A stretch of 40,679 bases of DNA, from assembly GCA_017549125.1 (NCBI GenBank), contig JAFYVL010000069.1:1-40679 (forward strand), read 5' to 3'. Position 1 is the stretch's first letter; each line of letters starts with the position of its first letter. Below are positions 7,715-16,500 of the stretch, piece after piece. Origin of the DNA: Oscillospiraceae bacterium (GTDB lineage Bacteria > Bacillota > Clostridia > Oscillospirales > Oscillospiraceae). The notes beneath the pieces were generated by a model, which searched no databases, had not been told where the DNA came from, and saw only the letters and a list, made by a program, of their open reading frames with translations. The position numbers and the translations under genes were made by a program.

Positions 7715-9118
7715 ATGGATACAACTATGCGTTTGGAAAGCGATTCGATTGGTAAAAAGAATGTGCCTGCTCAGGCTTATTACGGTGTGCAATCTCTGCG
7801 TGCCATGGAAAACTTCACCATTACCGGCCTGAAAATGCGTCGGGAAATGATCGATGCCCTGGCGCTGCTGAAAAAGGCCTGCGCCATGGCCAATAAGGGC
7901 GCAGGTGCATTAGAGCCTGTAATTGCCGATGCCATCATTGCGGCCTGTGACGATATTTGCGCAGGCAATTATCACGATCAGTTCATCGTCGATCCCATCC
8001 AGGGCGGCGCCGGCACATCCATGAACATGAATGTTAACGAGGTCATCGCCAATGTGGCCATCCGGAAACTGGGCGGCCAGCTGGGTGATTACAGCCTGGT
8101 GCATCCTAACGACCATGTTAACTGCGGTCAATCCACCAATGACATTGTGCCTACTGCCGGTAAAATGACCACCCTGGTGCTGCTGCAAGGCTTGATTACC
8201 AGCCTGGAGGGTTTGTACGCTTCTTTCTGCCGCAAAGCAAAAGAGTTTGACTCCATCATTAAAATGGGCAGAACCCAGCTACAGGACGCTGTGCCGGTGC
8301 GTCTGGGACAGGAGTTTGGCGCTTATGCCACCGCTGTGTATCGTGGTCTGAACCGCATCAAGGCGGTACAGAAGGAAATGTATGCGGTGAATATCGGCGG
8401 TACTGCCATCGGTACGGGTATCAATGCAGACAGAGCCTATTTTGATCACGTGACCCAGATCCTGGAGCAGCTTACCGGTTTCCCCTTCTGCCAGGCAGAG
8501 GATATGATCGACGGCACCCAGAATATCGACGGTTTTGCGGCGGTCTCCAGCGCGGTGAAGGATTGCGCCCTGGCACTGTCCAAGATCGCCAATGACCTGC
8601 GCCTGATGTCCTCCGGTCCTAAGACCGGCTTCGGTGAGATCAATCTGCCCGCCCGTCAGAACGGCTCTTCCATCATGCCCGGCAAGGTCAACCCGGTCAT
8701 CCCCGAGGTGGTCAACCAGGTGGCATTCCGAATCATGGGCAACGATGTGACCGTGTCCATGGCGGTGGAAGCCGGTCAGTTTGAACTGAACGCTTTTGAG
8801 CCTGTGGTTTTTGAAGCCCTATTCCAGTCTATCAAAATGCTGAATCGTGCGGTGGATACCTTCACCGTGAACTGTGTGGACGGCATCACCGCCAATGAAG
8901 AACGATGCAATGAGCTGCTCAATGCCAGCGTGGGCATCGTCACCGCTCTGTGTCCTTATATTGGCTATTCCCAGGCTGCAGCCCTGGCTAAAGAAGCCTT
9001 AAATAAGCGTATTCCCATCCGTACCTTGCTTATTGAGAAGAATATTCTGTCCCAGGAAGAAGCCGCCCGTGTGCTGGATGTGTATTCCATGACCCAGCCC
9101 GGTGTCACCGGCAAATAA
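7715..9118 (+). CDS. aspA: Aspartate ammonia-lyase (aspartase)
   Basis: 467 residues from the ATG at 7715 with TTGGAG upstream; the frame also extends 17 codons further up, but into the promoter. It would convert L-aspartate to fumarate plus ammonia. It belongs to the fumarase/aspartase superfamily: QGGAGTSMNMN, GQSTND, and the mobile catalytic loop GSSIMPGKVNPV with its Ser pair at 318-319. Throughout it follows E. coli AspA rather than FumC (ENFTITG near the start, MGRTQLQDAVP, AEDMIDGTQN, AVEAGQFELN). The divergent LysR gene fits substrate-induced control. Fumarase activity cannot be ruled out from sequence alone. Confidence 0.88.
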   Translation: MDTTMRLESDSIGKKNVPAQAYYGVQSLRAMENFTITGLKMRREMIDALALLKKACAMANKGAGALEPVIADAIIAACDDICAGNYHDQFIVDPIQGGAGTSMNMNVNEVIANVAIRKLGGQLGDYSLVHPNDHVNCGQSTNDIVPTAGKMTTLVLLQGLITSLEGLYASFCRKAKEFDSIIKMGRTQLQDAVPVRLGQEFGAYATAVYRGLNRIKAVQKEMYAVNIGGTAIGTGINADRAYFDHVTQILEQLTGFPFCQAEDMIDGTQNIDGFAAVSSAVKDCALALSKIANDLRLMSSGPKTGFGEINLPARQNGSSIMPGKVNPVIPEVVNQVAFRIMGNDVTVSMAVEAGQFELNAFEPVVFEALFQSIKMLNRAVDTFTVNCVDGITANEERCNELLNASVGIVTALCPYIGYSQAAALAKEALNKRIPIRTLLIEKNILSQEEAARVLDVYSMTQPGVTGK

Positions 9119-9126
9119 ATCTTTCG

Positions 9127-9155
9127 TTGATTTTACCTTCCATTTATGTTATACT
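9127..9155 (+). promoter_or_regulatory. Promoter of the PAP2-like gene
   Basis: TTGATT (9127-9132), 17-bp spacer, TATACT (9150-9155), with an extended -10 TG. It starts 9 bp after the aspA stop, so the PAP2 gene has its own promoter and a leader of about 31 nt. No clear terminator separates it from aspA. Confidence 0.75.
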
Positions 9156-9192
9156 ACACCAGTATGGAACGTATAATTGGAGGTTTCCTTGG

Positions 9193-9870
9193 ATGAAGCG
9201 GTTAATAGATAGAAAACGGTATACACCGAAAGCCGTATGTATCTTATTGGTTGCGCTGATTTGGAATGTATCTGTGTACTGGGGCGCAAGGCTGATTGCC
9301 TATAGCTGGCCACACACGGATCTGACCAGCCAATGGGATCATGCAGTACCCTTTGTACCCTGGACAATCGTGATCTACGGCGGTAGCTACTTGTTCTGGG
9401 TGGTGAACTACATATTGTGCGCCATGCAGGAATCTTATGCCAGAAGTCGCCTGTTTTGTGCGGATATGTTGGCAAAATTCGTTTGTCTGATCATCTTCCT
9501 GGCATTTCCTACCACCAATGTTCGTCCTGCCATTGTGAATAAGGACTTTTGGAGCGAAGCCATGAAAATGCTGTATGGTGTGGACTCTGCGGATAACCTG
9601 TTCCCCTCTATCCATTGCTTGGTCAGCTGGCTGTGCTGGATCGGTGTGCGGAAGCGGAAGGATATTTCTGCATGGTACCGTTACCTGTCTTTGGCCATCG
9701 CCCTGGCTATCTGCGTGTCGACCATGACTACCAGACAGCACGTGATGGTGGATGTGATTGGCGGTGTGGCATTGGCAGAGCTGAGCTACATCGTGGCAGA
9801 TTTTGCCTTTATGCGGAGCTTCTATAGCAAGCTGATCAACAGCATTCTGCATATCTTTAAGAAAGCCTAA
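9193..9870 (+). CDS. PAP2-superfamily membrane phosphatase
   Basis: 225 residues from the ATG at 9193, with TTGGAGG 9 nt upstream. Several hydrophobic membrane segments are visible (residues about 12-30, 55-75, 95-107, 160-178, 188-205). The signature of the lipid-phosphatase fold is there in order: a loop with R111-P112, FPSIH (S139, H141) and TRQHVMVD (R181, H183, D187). The middle motif reads PSIH instead of PSGH, as in the subgroup that resembles inositol-phosphorylceramide synthase. It probably acts on a lipid phosphate or transfers a head group at the membrane; the substrate is unknown. Confidence 0.82.
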   Translation: MKRLIDRKRYTPKAVCILLVALIWNVSVYWGARLIAYSWPHTDLTSQWDHAVPFVPWTIVIYGGSYLFWVVNYILCAMQESYARSRLFCADMLAKFVCLIIFLAFPTTNVRPAIVNKDFWSEAMKMLYGVDSADNLFPSIHCLVSWLCWIGVRKRKDISAWYRYLSLAIALAICVSTMTTRQHVMVDVIGGVALAELSYIVADFAFMRSFYSKLINSILHIFKKA

Positions 9871-9875
9871 ATAAT

Positions 9876-9907
9876 ATTACCCTCGTTTCTGACGAAACGA
9901 GGGTAAT
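9876..9907. terminator. Bidirectional terminator between convergent genes
   Basis: ATTACCCTCGTTT pairs with AAACGAGGGTAAT around CTGACG. It sits between the end of the PAP2 gene and the end of the minus-strand FAD oxidoreductase gene and can serve both. Confidence 0.88.
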
Positions 9908-9913
9908 TTGCTA

Positions 9914-11293
9914 TTAGAAGGTATCCGTATCGTACTTAGGCAGATATGCGCCTTCCTCCATCAAACGGCGGCGCAGCTTCTGGGTGTCCACATTGTGGAT
10001 GTTGACTTCACCCAGATCGCAAGCGTGCTTAGCGGCCATACCTGCAGCCTCACCTGCGCACAGGCAGGAGGACATGACACGCAGTGTGCCGTTGGAAACA
10101 CGGTCAGAGCTGATGGTGCGACCGGCAACCAGCACATTATCCAGATCCCGGGGGCACAGGCAGCGGTAGGGAACACCGTAGGACTCACCCTCACCGTAAC
10201 GGCCGTAACGGGCAACGGAGTCGCCCTGTGCGCCGGCTTCCTTCAGCTTGCGGTCATTCTCGTCGATGCCCTTAGAACCCTTGCGGGAATGGACGTCGAT
10301 CTGGTACTTGCCACGGTATACTTCGTCGGGGAAGCTGCGGCGCTCCAGATAGTCCTGACCGGTAAAGCGGTAATCACCGATGATACGACGGGACTCACGC
10401 ACACCCATCATGGGAGAGGTCTGCACCAGGAAGGAGCAGGACATACAGGGAGCGTACTCCTTGAAGGCGTCGTGGAGCTCTCTTGCCAGACGGCGGCCTT
10501 CGATCAAAGCCTTGGACAGGCTCTCAGGATCGGTAGAATCCAGATCAAACACGTGACCGGCATTGAGGGTGTAAGTACGAGGACCGATCTTACGCAGTAC
10601 ATAGTGGTCGTCGGGGATGTTATACTTGCCGTCAGCCAGAATCTTCTTAATCATATCTCTGTGTTTGCCGCCGTAGGCCTGCTCCAGATAGGGCTGGAAA
10701 TACTCATCCACGTTGGTCAGGGTAAAGCACATGCTGCCGGGCATAAAATCGCCCTCGCCGTTGCCGAAATCGTACTCCTTGCCTGCCCATGCGTACAGGT
10801 CAGCATCACCGGAGCAGTCCACAAAGACCTTGGCACGGTATGCGGTCAGACCCTTCTTGTTGGAAACCAGAATCACATCGATATTGCGGTCGTCCTTCAT
10901 TTCCACACCGCAGACAGTGGACTGGAACAGGATGTGGGCGCCGGAAGCGACCACTTCCTGATCGTAGATCTGCTTCAGACGCTCAAAGTCGATGGGGATC
11001 AATCGCCACTCGTCATCCTTCACGTGGGGCATGTAACTCTTCATGCGGCTCACCAGCTTATCAGCCAGACCACCGTATACATTGCGGATACCGTCACCCA
11101 TGTTGGTGAACATGTTGACCAGACCGTTGGTGCTCATGCCGCCTAAACAGCTGCTGCCTTCCAACAACAGGGTCTTAGCGCCTTCACGGGCAGCGGAGAT
11201 CGCTGCAGCAACACCGGCAGGGCCACCACCGCAAACGATAACGTCATATTCTTCGTTCAGCGCAATGGTGCTGTTCTTTAAGGTATATTCCAT
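9914..11293 (-). CDS. FAD-dependent oxidoreductase (FAD_oxidored type)
   Basis: 459 residues; the ATG at 11293 has AAGGAGG upstream. The N-terminus carries the dinucleotide-binding motif DVIVCGGGPAGVAAA (G22, G24, G27) followed by LLLEGSSCLGGMST. Further on FVDCSGDADLY and, near the end, VLVAGRTISSDR and AGEAAGMAA complete the FAD fold of the family often found in polysaccharide-utilisation clusters. No signal peptide, so cytoplasmic. The substrate cannot be read from the sequence; oxidation or reduction of a sugar-derived compound is a guess from the nearby Gfo/Idh/MocA and glycosidase genes. Confidence 0.88.
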   Translation of the reverse strand: MEYTLKNSTIALNEEYDVIVCGGGPAGVAAAISAAREGAKTLLLEGSSCLGGMSTNGLVNMFTNMGDGIRNVYGGLADKLVSRMKSYMPHVKDDEWRLIPIDFERLKQIYDQEVVASGAHILFQSTVCGVEMKDDRNIDVILVSNKKGLTAYRAKVFVDCSGDADLYAWAGKEYDFGNGEGDFMPGSMCFTLTNVDEYFQPYLEQAYGGKHRDMIKKILADGKYNIPDDHYVLRKIGPRTYTLNAGHVFDLDSTDPESLSKALIEGRRLARELHDAFKEYAPCMSCSFLVQTSPMMGVRESRRIIGDYRFTGQDYLERRSFPDEVYRGKYQIDVHSRKGSKGIDENDRKLKEAGAQGDSVARYGRYGEGESYGVPYRCLCPRDLDNVLVAGRTISSDRVSNGTLRVMSSCLCAGEAAGMAAKHACDLGEVNIHNVDTQKLRRRLMEEGAYLPKYDTDTF

Positions 11294-11324
11294 GAAATTT
11301 CCTCCTTAGTCATGCTATGTGCCT

Positions 11325-11353
11325 ATTTTATCAATTTTCTCAAGTAAATTCAA
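11325..11353 (-). promoter_or_regulatory. Promoter of the FAD oxidoreductase gene
   Basis: On the minus strand TTGAAT (11353-11348), 17-bp spacer, TAAAAT (11330-11325). It gives a leader of about 26 nt. The rest of the divergent gap (11354-11508) is AT-rich; no convincing promoter for the plus-strand gene was found in it. Confidence 0.65.
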
Positions 11354-11508
11354 TATGATCAGCTTATACAAATTACAGAATTTTGCGTATGATTGTGTAT
11401 TATTGTGAAAGCCCGGCACCAAACTCCATGCACAGAAAAGGGGAGAATGCATAAACTGTCCTGTAAGCGATATGCTTATTCCCAAATATATTATGGGGAG
11501 GTAATGTT

Positions 11509-12156
11509 ATGCCCGATCACTGTGCAAACACAGTATTGTGCAATCCGGCGGATCTTCGCCAGGCATTTTCCATTCATACCCGGAAGATCACCGACAGTTG
11601 CCGGGATAAGGATTGCATTGAGGATCTGCGTGTGTGGCTCACCCGGGGGTCACAGGGGATTCTGGATAAAGCGGCAACCGCCAAGGTTCGCTGCGCAGAC
11701 TTGATCAATACCTATATTGAGGTAGAGCCGGTGGCTTTCGACCGCAATCATTACTGCGTAGATGTGACCTTCTTCTACCGGATCGTTGCCGATGCCATTG
11801 TGGGGAATTGCCGCCCGGTGTCGCTGCAGGGTGTGGCCATGTTCTCCAAGCGAGCCGTACTGTGCGGTGAGGACAGCAAAGCCCATGTCTTCACCAGCGA
11901 TAACCACAACTGTGGGGATGCGCTCAATGGCTTTGGCGCAAACCGTCCCACGGCCGTAGTAGAGGTTGTTGCCCCCATTTCGCTCACTAATGGCGCTGTC
12001 TCAAAATTTATGAGACAGCGCCATTTTATGCAAATATTATCTGTAGGGGAGGCGTTTCGCCTCCCGTGGGACGGGAAACCCGTCCCCTACAGCCCGGAAT
12101 ATTCACAATTTCGGGTTATTATTCATTTTGAGACAGGCCCTTTTATTATAGATTGA
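11509..12156 (+). CDS. Conserved hypothetical protein, 3' end lost to a small element
   Basis: The ATG at 11509 follows GGGGAGG by 7 nt. The first ~158 residues resemble a conserved Clostridia protein of unknown function that I recall having the same order of blocks (KDCIEDLRVW, VEPVAFDRNHYCVDVTFFYR, AMFSKRAVLCG). From about residue 159 the frame runs through the hairpin, repeat and right end of the element at 11991-12140 and stops inside the end of the neighbouring minus-strand gene. The family's C-terminal part is missing, so this is probably a remnant; a 215-residue chimeric product is possible but doubtful. Confidence 0.6.
   Translation: MPDHCANTVLCNPADLRQAFSIHTRKITDSCRDKDCIEDLRVWLTRGSQGILDKAATAKVRCADLINTYIEVEPVAFDRNHYCVDVTFFYRIVADAIVGNCRPVSLQGVAMFSKRAVLCGEDSKAHVFTSDNHNCGDALNGFGANRPTAVVEVVAPISLTNGAVSKFMRQRHFMQILSVGEAFRLPWDGKPVPYSPEYSQFRVIIHFETGPFIID
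11991..12140. mobile_element. Small MITE-like element with terminal inverted repeats
   Basis: The left end GGCGCTGTCTCAAAAT (11992-12007) and the reverse complement of the right end, GGCCTGTCTCAAAAT (12125-12140 region), differ by one inserted base. Inside are a perfect 15-bp hairpin (11989-12003 with 12011-12025) and the palindrome-rich stretch CTGTAGGGGA..TCCCCTACAG (12041-12092), itself a recurrent Clostridia repeat type. There is no transposase, and no clear target duplication was seen. It cuts off the gene at 11509 and ends 5 bp before the stop of the Gfo/Idh/MocA gene. Confidence 0.55.
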
Positions 12157-13390
12157 TTTCCAGAGGTACGCCGTTCTTCTGGCGACTCTCTTCTGCCTTA
12201 AAGCCCATCAGGTGGCATTCAATGGAATCTGCGATGGTGGTGCGGGTAAAACTGGGGGAGTCCACGGTGATGTAGTCGATGAAGTCCTTATACAGGAAGT
12301 AATCACCGCCACCATGTCCGTCGTCCAGCACACGATCGGTCAGCTTGTTCACATCAATGATCTGCTGGGGCTTGCCGTATTCAGTCAAATACAGGATGCC
12401 CTCGTCGGCATCGCCATAAACCTCGCCCTTAGTGCCGTGTACCTTGATGTAACGGTAGCAACGCTCAGAGAAGGCGGTCATGGTCAGATGTGCGGTAGCA
12501 CCACTGTCGAAAATCAGATTGACCACCTGATTATCGATAGCATCATTGTCACCGCGGAATACGCAACGACCAATAACATCCTCTTTGCCGTCCAAAATCT
12601 GGTAAATATCCTTGCCCTTCAAACGAGCAGTACCACCAACAACGGAGGTATTCATTCTCTGGGGATAGATATTATAGGCGTTATATAAGCACTTTTCTTT
12701 GGTGGCAGGATCGCAATCCACGCAGTAATCCGCGCTGCCTTCCGGTGCGTGTGCCTGGTTGAAGTAGTACAGGTTGCCATAGGAACTGACAGAGGTGCAT
12801 TTTGCAGGAATCAGCCAGTTGATCAGATCCAAATCATGGCAGCATTTAGCGATAATGGTGGCGCTGCTGTCTTCCATACGTCTCCAGGGGCCACGAACAT
12901 AGCTCAGCGCAAAGTGCCAGTAGGCAATGTTCTCGGTCTGGTTCAAGGTGACCACCTCGCCCAACACACCGTTATCGATCATGTGCTTGATCTGCTGATA
13001 GAAGGGAGCGTAGCGCATCACATGGGTAAGCATGACCTTTCTGCCCAGCCTATTGGCGGTATCACGGATCTGGATGCAATCCTCAATGTTCACAGCGGCA
13101 GGCTTTTCCAGGCAAATGTCATAGCCTAGTTCCAGAGCCTTAAGCGCCATGTCGATGTGCTGTGCATCCTGGGTGCAGATAAATACCGCATCACAGATCT
13201 TGCCCTGGGCAAAGAAGCTGTCTGCACCGTCAAAGCACATTTCTTCCGGAACACCATACTCTGTTCCCATCAGGCGGGAAGCCTCTACATTGTCCGCAAC
13301 AGCGACCAATTCTACATTTTCGTCATTGTAAATATGAGAAGCAAACATTCTGCCTCGGTTGCCTAGACCGATAATGGCTACCTTTGTCAT
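12146..13390 (-). CDS. Gfo/Idh/MocA-family oxidoreductase
   Basis: 414 residues; the ATG at 13390 follows TGGAGGT. The N-terminal Rossmann fold starts at KVAIIGLGNRGRM (G8, G10, G13), with VADN for nucleotide ribose binding near residue 31-34 and the family's EKP motif at residues 95-97. The C-terminal domain is the alpha/beta substrate domain, with a Cys-rich insertion around residue 220 (YCVDCDPATKEKC) that could bind a metal or be structural. Cytoplasmic NAD(P)-dependent sugar or sugar-alcohol dehydrogenase is the likely role. GH109 alpha-N-acetylgalactosaminidases share this fold, so a glycosidase role cannot be excluded. Confidence 0.88.
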   Translation of the reverse strand: MTKVAIIGLGNRGRMFASHIYNDENVELVAVADNVEASRLMGTEYGVPEEMCFDGADSFFAQGKICDAVFICTQDAQHIDMALKALELGYDICLEKPAAVNIEDCIQIRDTANRLGRKVMLTHVMRYAPFYQQIKHMIDNGVLGEVVTLNQTENIAYWHFALSYVRGPWRRMEDSSATIIAKCCHDLDLINWLIPAKCTSVSSYGNLYYFNQAHAPEGSADYCVDCDPATKEKCLYNAYNIYPQRMNTSVVGGTARLKGKDIYQILDGKEDVIGRCVFRGDNDAIDNQVVNLIFDSGATAHLTMTAFSERCYRYIKVHGTKGEVYGDADEGILYLTEYGKPQQIIDVNKLTDRVLDDGHGGGDYFLYKDFIDYITVDSPSFTRTTIADSIECHLMGFKAEESRQKNGVPLEINL

Positions 13391-13420
13391 ACTGCATACC
13401 TCCAGTGTTATTTTACCTTA

Positions 13421-13449
13421 AAATTACATAAAATTGCTAAAATGTCAAT
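13421..13449 (-). promoter_or_regulatory. Promoter of the Gfo/Idh/MocA gene
   Basis: On the minus strand TTGACA (13449-13444), 17-bp spacer, TAATTT (13426-13421): a perfect -35 with a weaker -10. The leader is about 24 nt. Confidence 0.65.
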
Positions 13450-13489
13450 AGTAGATTGAATATTAGGGGCGATATTTTTTAAAAACAGC

Positions 13490-13556
13490 AGAAACTTGCT
13501 GGTTTAGTGCGTGTTTTTGCGAGAAATTGCCATATAAAATGCAGTAAAATGATATG
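13490..13556 (+). promoter_or_regulatory. Shared element A: candidate AraC operator/promoter of the first operon
   Basis: From CAGAAACTTGCTGG onward this stretch matches 26413-26480 almost base for base. It holds three TGC-centred half-site-like blocks (TTGCTGG, GTGCGTG, TTGCGAG) 11 and 10 bp apart, then TATAAAATG and TAAAATG 10 bp apart. TATAAA at about 13533-13538 may be the -10, with no good -35, as in activator-dependent promoters. The ATG of the first giant gene lies about 35 bp beyond the element. Confidence 0.6.
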
Positions 13557-13591
13557 GCTAAAATAGCAAACAAATCTAAGGAGGAGAAAAT

Positions 13592-16500
13592 ATGAAGAAT
13601 GCAAAGAAACTGCTTTCTGTGCTTTGGGCATTGGTCATGCTCGTAAGCATTTGTGCAATTGCAGTTACTGTGCAGGCTGCTGAGGTGGCAGAGGGATATA
13701 TGATCCTTTCTGACGATATCGAAGTAGACCTGACTTTGAACCAGGATCTTTATGTAGATTTGAATGGTTATAACCTAAGTGGTACGATCCAGACCAATGG
13801 ATTTAATGTCTATGGTATGGATAGCAGCACCAACCGGTATGCCGATGATAACATGGGTTATTTCACCTGTGTGGACGGCCAGGGTAACGCAATTGTACCC
13901 CAGAGCAATGTAAAGACTGAACTGAGCGGTGAGCCCATGCGTTATGTGACCATCGCAACCGAAAATGGTTATACCTTCCATAGAATCTATGTAGGTATCA
14001 CCAAGCAGAGCTTGGCACCCAGCGTGACCGGTGTGGGTTATAAGGCTGAGTTCTATGCAGACGAAACCGTATTGGCACAGGTTGAAGAGATTGGTTACAA
14101 CCTGTGGCTCGATGGCGGCAATACCGTCAGCCGCAATGCAGCATTCAAGAATGAACTGACCCTGCGTGTGAAGAATTTTGATGCTGCCAACTATGGCGAG
14201 GCAAACCTCAACGCATCCGTATGGATGACCATTGGCGACGAGACCATCACCAGCAGTGACTACAGCTTGACTCTGCGCAGCTTGGTGGAATTGGTCAATG
14301 CCAATGTGAGCGCCTATACCAATGAGCAACTGCAGGCTGTTCGCGATATGATCGCCGCCAACCCCATTATGGAGAACTGGCAGATCCAGAATCTGTTCAA
14401 GAATGTGGATTTGGTAACTGTCACCTTCGCTGATGTGCAGCTGGTAGAGCGTGACCTGGGTAGCATCGTCAATGGCCCTAAGGCATTGCGTGATCATCTG
14501 AACTATAGCAAGAGCATCAACGCAGATGTGCTGTTTATGGTCGGTGATATTGTCAACAACGCGACCCAGTCTTACTATGACCGTTTCTGGTCCATCTTCA
14601 AGTCCGTTTACTGTGAGGATGAGAGCCAGTGGCCCGAGTTGGTTTGGACTATGGGTAACCACGAGTGGTATGACGACAAGGAGAAGGATGCTGCCGATGC
14701 TATTGCCCTGTTCAAGGCAAATGCACACATTGAATCTGAGAACCTGGTAAAGATGAGCCAGGTGGAATCCGTGTCCAACCCCGGACAGACCGTTGCTAAC
14801 TACTATAAGGTCATCAAGGGTGTACCCTTTGTGGTCATCTCCGGTGATACCAGAGCCAATACCATCACCGAGGCACAGAAGGCCGAGCTGATCAGCTGGC
14901 TGGATGAGATCAACCAGTTGCCCTCCGTTAAGGCAGGCACTCCCATTTATGTGGCATTCCATATTCCCATTGCGGATGTGACCTACTTTGGACAGGGTGC
15001 AGGTGAAGGCTCCAGAGTGCTGGATGATATTCTGAAGCAGTATCCCAACACCATCGTCTTTACCGGCGATACCCATTGCCCCGGTATCAACGAGCGTACC
15101 ATTACCCAGATCGATTATACTGCGATCAATCTGGGCAGCTCCTCTTATTCCCGTATTGTCAACCGTAGCGCAACCTCTGAGCCCGGCGATAAATACTACA
15201 ATGTGGGCGGCGGCTCTGCCAAGGACGTTGTCAATGGCGAAGTGGCATTTGGCTTTGACTATACCCCCAACCTGATGGTTCTGGAAAACAACAGCGATGG
15301 TTCTGTGAACATGGATCGCTATTGGACCGATACCAACCTGGAAGATGTTCGCAAGGTAGGTATTACCTGGAACTTCCCCTCCGGTCTGACCAAGGATAAG
15401 TTCATCTATACCAATGACCGCTTCGAGAATACCGAGTGGGCCAATATCCTCTATGGTAAGGATGGTCTGGTCTTTGCAGAGGACGCAACCATCTCCTACA
15501 GCGTAAACGGCACAGATATGATCGTCTACTTTGACGATGTGACCGATCATAACTATGCTGAGCATTACAAGATTACTGTCACCGCAGACGGTACGACTTC
15601 CAAGGTCTATGATATCGTTGGTAACTACTATAAGTATTACGAAGAAGCCCAGATGTATCACATCCCCTTGGCAGATATCCCTGTTGGCACAAGCTACACC
15701 GTTGAGGTGAAGGCTTATGACTTCTTCGATAATGTGAGCTTGAACAGCCTGGTTGCTACTACCGAGAGCGCTACCAATCTGTTCCATAGCAAGGTAGAAG
15801 GTTCTATCAGCGGCACCTATACTGACATCTCCAGCAAGCTGAACTACCAGGTTACCGCAGGTAGTGTCGCTTCTATGGAGTATTACTACCGCGGCACATA
15901 CCTGTTCAAGTCAGGCGCTACTCTGGGTACTGTACTCACAAGTGATACGCTGTCCTTGGCAGAAGAATTTACCGTAACCGACTGGACCCACGGCATCCTG
16001 TCCGTAAAGGTCAAGAATGCAGGTGATGTACCCATCAATGTGGGCGTGACCATCGTTGTCAATGAGAACGGCAAGGAAAAGTGGTTGGCCGACTTCTCTG
16101 CTGAATACCAGCAGGTGGTAGCTGCAGATGGCCAGTGGACACAGCTCACTTGGGATCTGTACGAGCTGTTTGGCATTACCTCCCTGCAGCAGGTAAGCGC
16201 TATCCGTCTGAAGGCAAACAGCACTGCGCCCAGCGCTGACGGCTATGAGATGCATCTGTATCTGGATGATGTGGATATTCTCCAGGGTGAGCATGTGGAT
16301 GTGGAAATTCCCGATGATTCCGAGAATTCCGGCACAGTCTTTGAGGGCGGCAATTTTACAGCCAATACGGACTTTACCCTGAATCTGGCTAACGAGAACG
16401 AAGTGACCGACATTTCCTTCGATTATAAGATTACCGGCGGTGAGTATTTCCATATTGCATTCCTGCCTGATTGGAGCAACTACTTCGGCTACTTTAAGTT

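Noticed and set aside
12146-13390. Calling the Gfo/Idh/MocA protein a GH109 alpha-N-acetylgalactosaminidase
   Set aside because: The fold is shared, but I could not identify the specific GH109 signature by eye; the broader family name is safer.
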